22,500 bases of DNA from Nymphaea colorata. Taxonomy: Eukaryota; Streptophyta; Magnoliopsida; Nymphaeales; Nymphaeaceae. Position 1 is the stretch's first letter. Each line of letters opens with the position of its first letter. The notes below the pieces were generated by a model, which worked only from the letters and a program-made list of their open reading frames with translations, did no database searches and was not told the origin of the DNA. The position numbers were made by a program, and so were the translations under genes. The stretch is taken from contig NW_022204803.1 of assembly GCF_008831285.2 (NCBI RefSeq), forward strand, positions 1 through 22,500, given 5' to 3'. Of this stretch, positions 21,501 to 22,500 are shown in pieces.

Positions 21501-21959
21501 GGCACCCGAATCACCCTATAGATTCGAGGGCGGGTGCACTTGTTTTCAGCCTTGCCTCCGGGCTTGTAGTGCTTGGGTTACCTCCAAAGCTCGTTAGCTA
21601 AGGACACGAACCCGGACTACGGACCTTCCTAGGGCGCATGGTGATGGTTTGCACGTCCTAAGGATTGTATGCGTGGTTTGATGAATGTGTTGAATGCTGG
21701 AATGAGTGAGGAATGAGTTCATGTTGTACGCTACGCTTGTAAGGCCTCGAACCCACATTGTTGTAATAGGTTCAGACCTAGCTAGCGAGGGGATAAACCA
21801 TTCCTTGTATCCTTACCCAAGGGCATTTGAGCTGGGATTGTGTCCAGCCGGGGTTGAAATTTTGTAAGGCCAATCTTGGGCCAGCTACCTTACCACTAAG
21901 AGGTCTTGGGAGGTTACGTTCGTCGGCGGCTTTGAGGCGCTACAAGGGCGGATGTAACA
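17754..21959 (+). repeat. 3' LTR of element 2 (4,206 bp)
   Basis: A near-exact copy of 8539-12746 at an offset of 9,215 bp, falling to 9,213 after two 1-bp indels. It starts TGTTAC after the polypurine tract and ends GTAACA directly before the ATCTC target duplication. The first 841 bp are an open continuation of the pol frame; the stop is at 18592-18594. The TATA hairpin copy is at 18763-18788, so this LTR could also start transcription outward into the right flank. Where polyadenylation occurs cannot be read by eye. I recognise no other gene within it. Confidence 0.97.
18763..18788 (+). promoter_or_regulatory. TATA hairpin in the 3' LTR
   Basis: Identical copy of the hairpin-enclosed TATA box of the 5' LTR. 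In this position it could drive read-out transcription through U5 into 21960 onward. No transcript evidence is available. Confidence 0.5.
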
Positions 21960-21964
21960 ATCTC
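21960..21964. repeat. Target-site duplication of element 2, right copy
   Basis: ATCTC immediately after the GTAACA end of the 3' LTR, identical to 8534-8538. Confidence 0.97.
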
Positions 21965-21970
21965 CTACGC

Positions 21971-22034
21971 AGGTGATTTGGGCGATCGCTCCGGGTAAAA
22001 GGGCTAACGCGAAATCACCTAGTCTACCATAAAT
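21971..22034 (+). repeat. Spaced direct repeat, copy A (with internal inverted repeat)
   Basis: This 64-bp motif recurs 420 bp downstream as copy B with only a few substitutions and 1-bp indels. Within copy A, AGGTGATTT and AAATCACCT are perfect 9-bp inverted repeats about 33 bases apart, and the middle contains GCGATCGC. The origin is unknown: candidates are the ends of a small non-autonomous element or a fragment of a tandem array with a 420-bp unit. Confidence 0.75.
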
Positions 22035-22358
22035 GTTCCAGACCATTCGTGAATCCACTTGTGTACCTGATCCGGTCCAAAGGACACCGCAGGCGCTGTC
22101 GGGGAACAGCGAGCACTGCAGGCCGAGGGCCAGGCAGGGAAGGACACGTTGCATAGCACCTGCCAAACAAAGGCCTTGACAGCAGTCGGAGGCCGAGAAG
22201 AAGGCAGTCGCACCGCGTGGACTACAAATGGCCCAGGCAAAACCGGACGCAGGAGAAGCTGAAAAGACAGCTACGGAAGCACGCGGAACCAAGAAAAAAT
22301 GGCCGCTCGCAGTGAAGAAAGGGCACACGAGGGACGGCAGCAAGGTCGAAGGGTGTCA

Positions 22359-22499
<141 letters not shown>

Positions 22500-22500
22500 C

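Larger units (their letters stand above)
8539..21959 (+). mobile_element. Complete, young Ty3/gypsy chromovirus retrotransposon, element 2 (13,421 bp)
   Basis: The element has all structural parts: a perfect 5-bp target duplication, LTRs beginning TGTTAC and ending GTAACA (6-bp terminal inverted repeat), a PBS for initiator tRNA-Met, one uninterrupted gag-pol frame with protease, RT, RNase H, integrase and chromodomain, and a polypurine tract. The LTRs are 4,208 and 4,206 bp and differ by three substitutions and two 1-bp indels as read by eye. LTRs make up about 63% of the element. All catalytic motifs I could check are present, so this copy may be autonomous. Chromovirus membership is firm; the clade (Tekay-, Reina- or another type) is not decided here, because pol resembles several and the LTRs are unusually long for some. 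Confidence 0.97.

Noticed and set aside
8539-21959. The 4.2 kb direct repeat as a tandem segmental duplication
   Set aside because: The TG...CA ends, PBS, polypurine tract, gag-pol between the copies and the 5-bp target duplication show that the copies are LTRs.
21885-22343. A 152-codon minus-strand open frame at the right flank as a host gene
   Set aside because: It runs across the LTR/target junction, and in the reconstructed empty site it meets a stop at once. The protein has no recognisable domain.

Overview
The window is plant nuclear DNA made almost entirely of two Ty3/gypsy LTR retrotransposons on the + strand, separated by about 0.4 kb of unassigned sequence. The plant reading rests on three things. 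The primer-binding site has the plant initiator-Met tRNA complement TGGTATCAGAGC. The polyproteins are chromovirus-type: aspartic protease, reverse transcriptase, RNase H, integrase with a GPY/F-like module, and a chromodomain. The LTR promoters carry plant-type TATA, G-box and W-box motifs. I see no tRNA, rRNA, CRISPR array, bacterial operon or recognisable host protein-coding gene. The species and the exact chromovirus clade cannot be fixed from the sequence alone.

Region 1 (1-8109) is the 3' part of element 1, which begins left of the window. Gag and protease (about 2-1038) are broken by four frame changes, each equivalent to one lost base. The protease active site reads D-N-G instead of D-S/T-G. 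Pol (1036-4491) is open and keeps all its core motifs. A polypurine tract (4183-4194) is followed by a 3.9 kb 3' LTR (4197-8109, TGTTA...TAACA). That LTR has a row of perfect hairpins, a TATA box near 4800, a G-box group and a dense cluster of W-box cores.

Region 2 (8110-8533) is a spacer of unknown nature. It is continuous with the right flank (21965-22500) once element 2 and one copy of its target duplication are removed.

Region 3 (8539-21959) is a complete, apparently intact and very young element 2 of 13,421 bp, flanked by the 5-bp target duplication ATCTC (8534-8538 and 21960-21964). It has a 4,208-bp 5' LTR, a PBS, one uninterrupted gag-pol frame (12874-18594), a polypurine tract and a 4,206-bp 3' LTR. 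By eye the LTRs differ by only three substitutions and two 1-bp indels. The pol frame does not stop before the LTR but runs 841 bp into it. Element 1 does the same for 295 bp. In both elements the apparent promoter lies in the first quarter of the LTR, so about 3 kb of each LTR would be transcribed leader.

Region 4 (21965-22500) holds two copies of a 64-67 bp motif exactly 420 bp apart, each with internal inverted repeats, plus a 14-bp palindrome. It may be the edge of another, unrecognised repeat.

The parts work together as a standard retrotransposon cycle. The LTR promoter makes genomic RNA, initiator tRNA-Met primes minus-strand synthesis at the PBS, and the polypurine tract primes plus-strand synthesis. 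Gag packages the RNA, protease/RT/RNase H/integrase copy and insert it, and the chromodomain probably directs insertion to particular chromatin. I found no convincing novel defence or metabolic system. The interesting signals concern LTR architecture.
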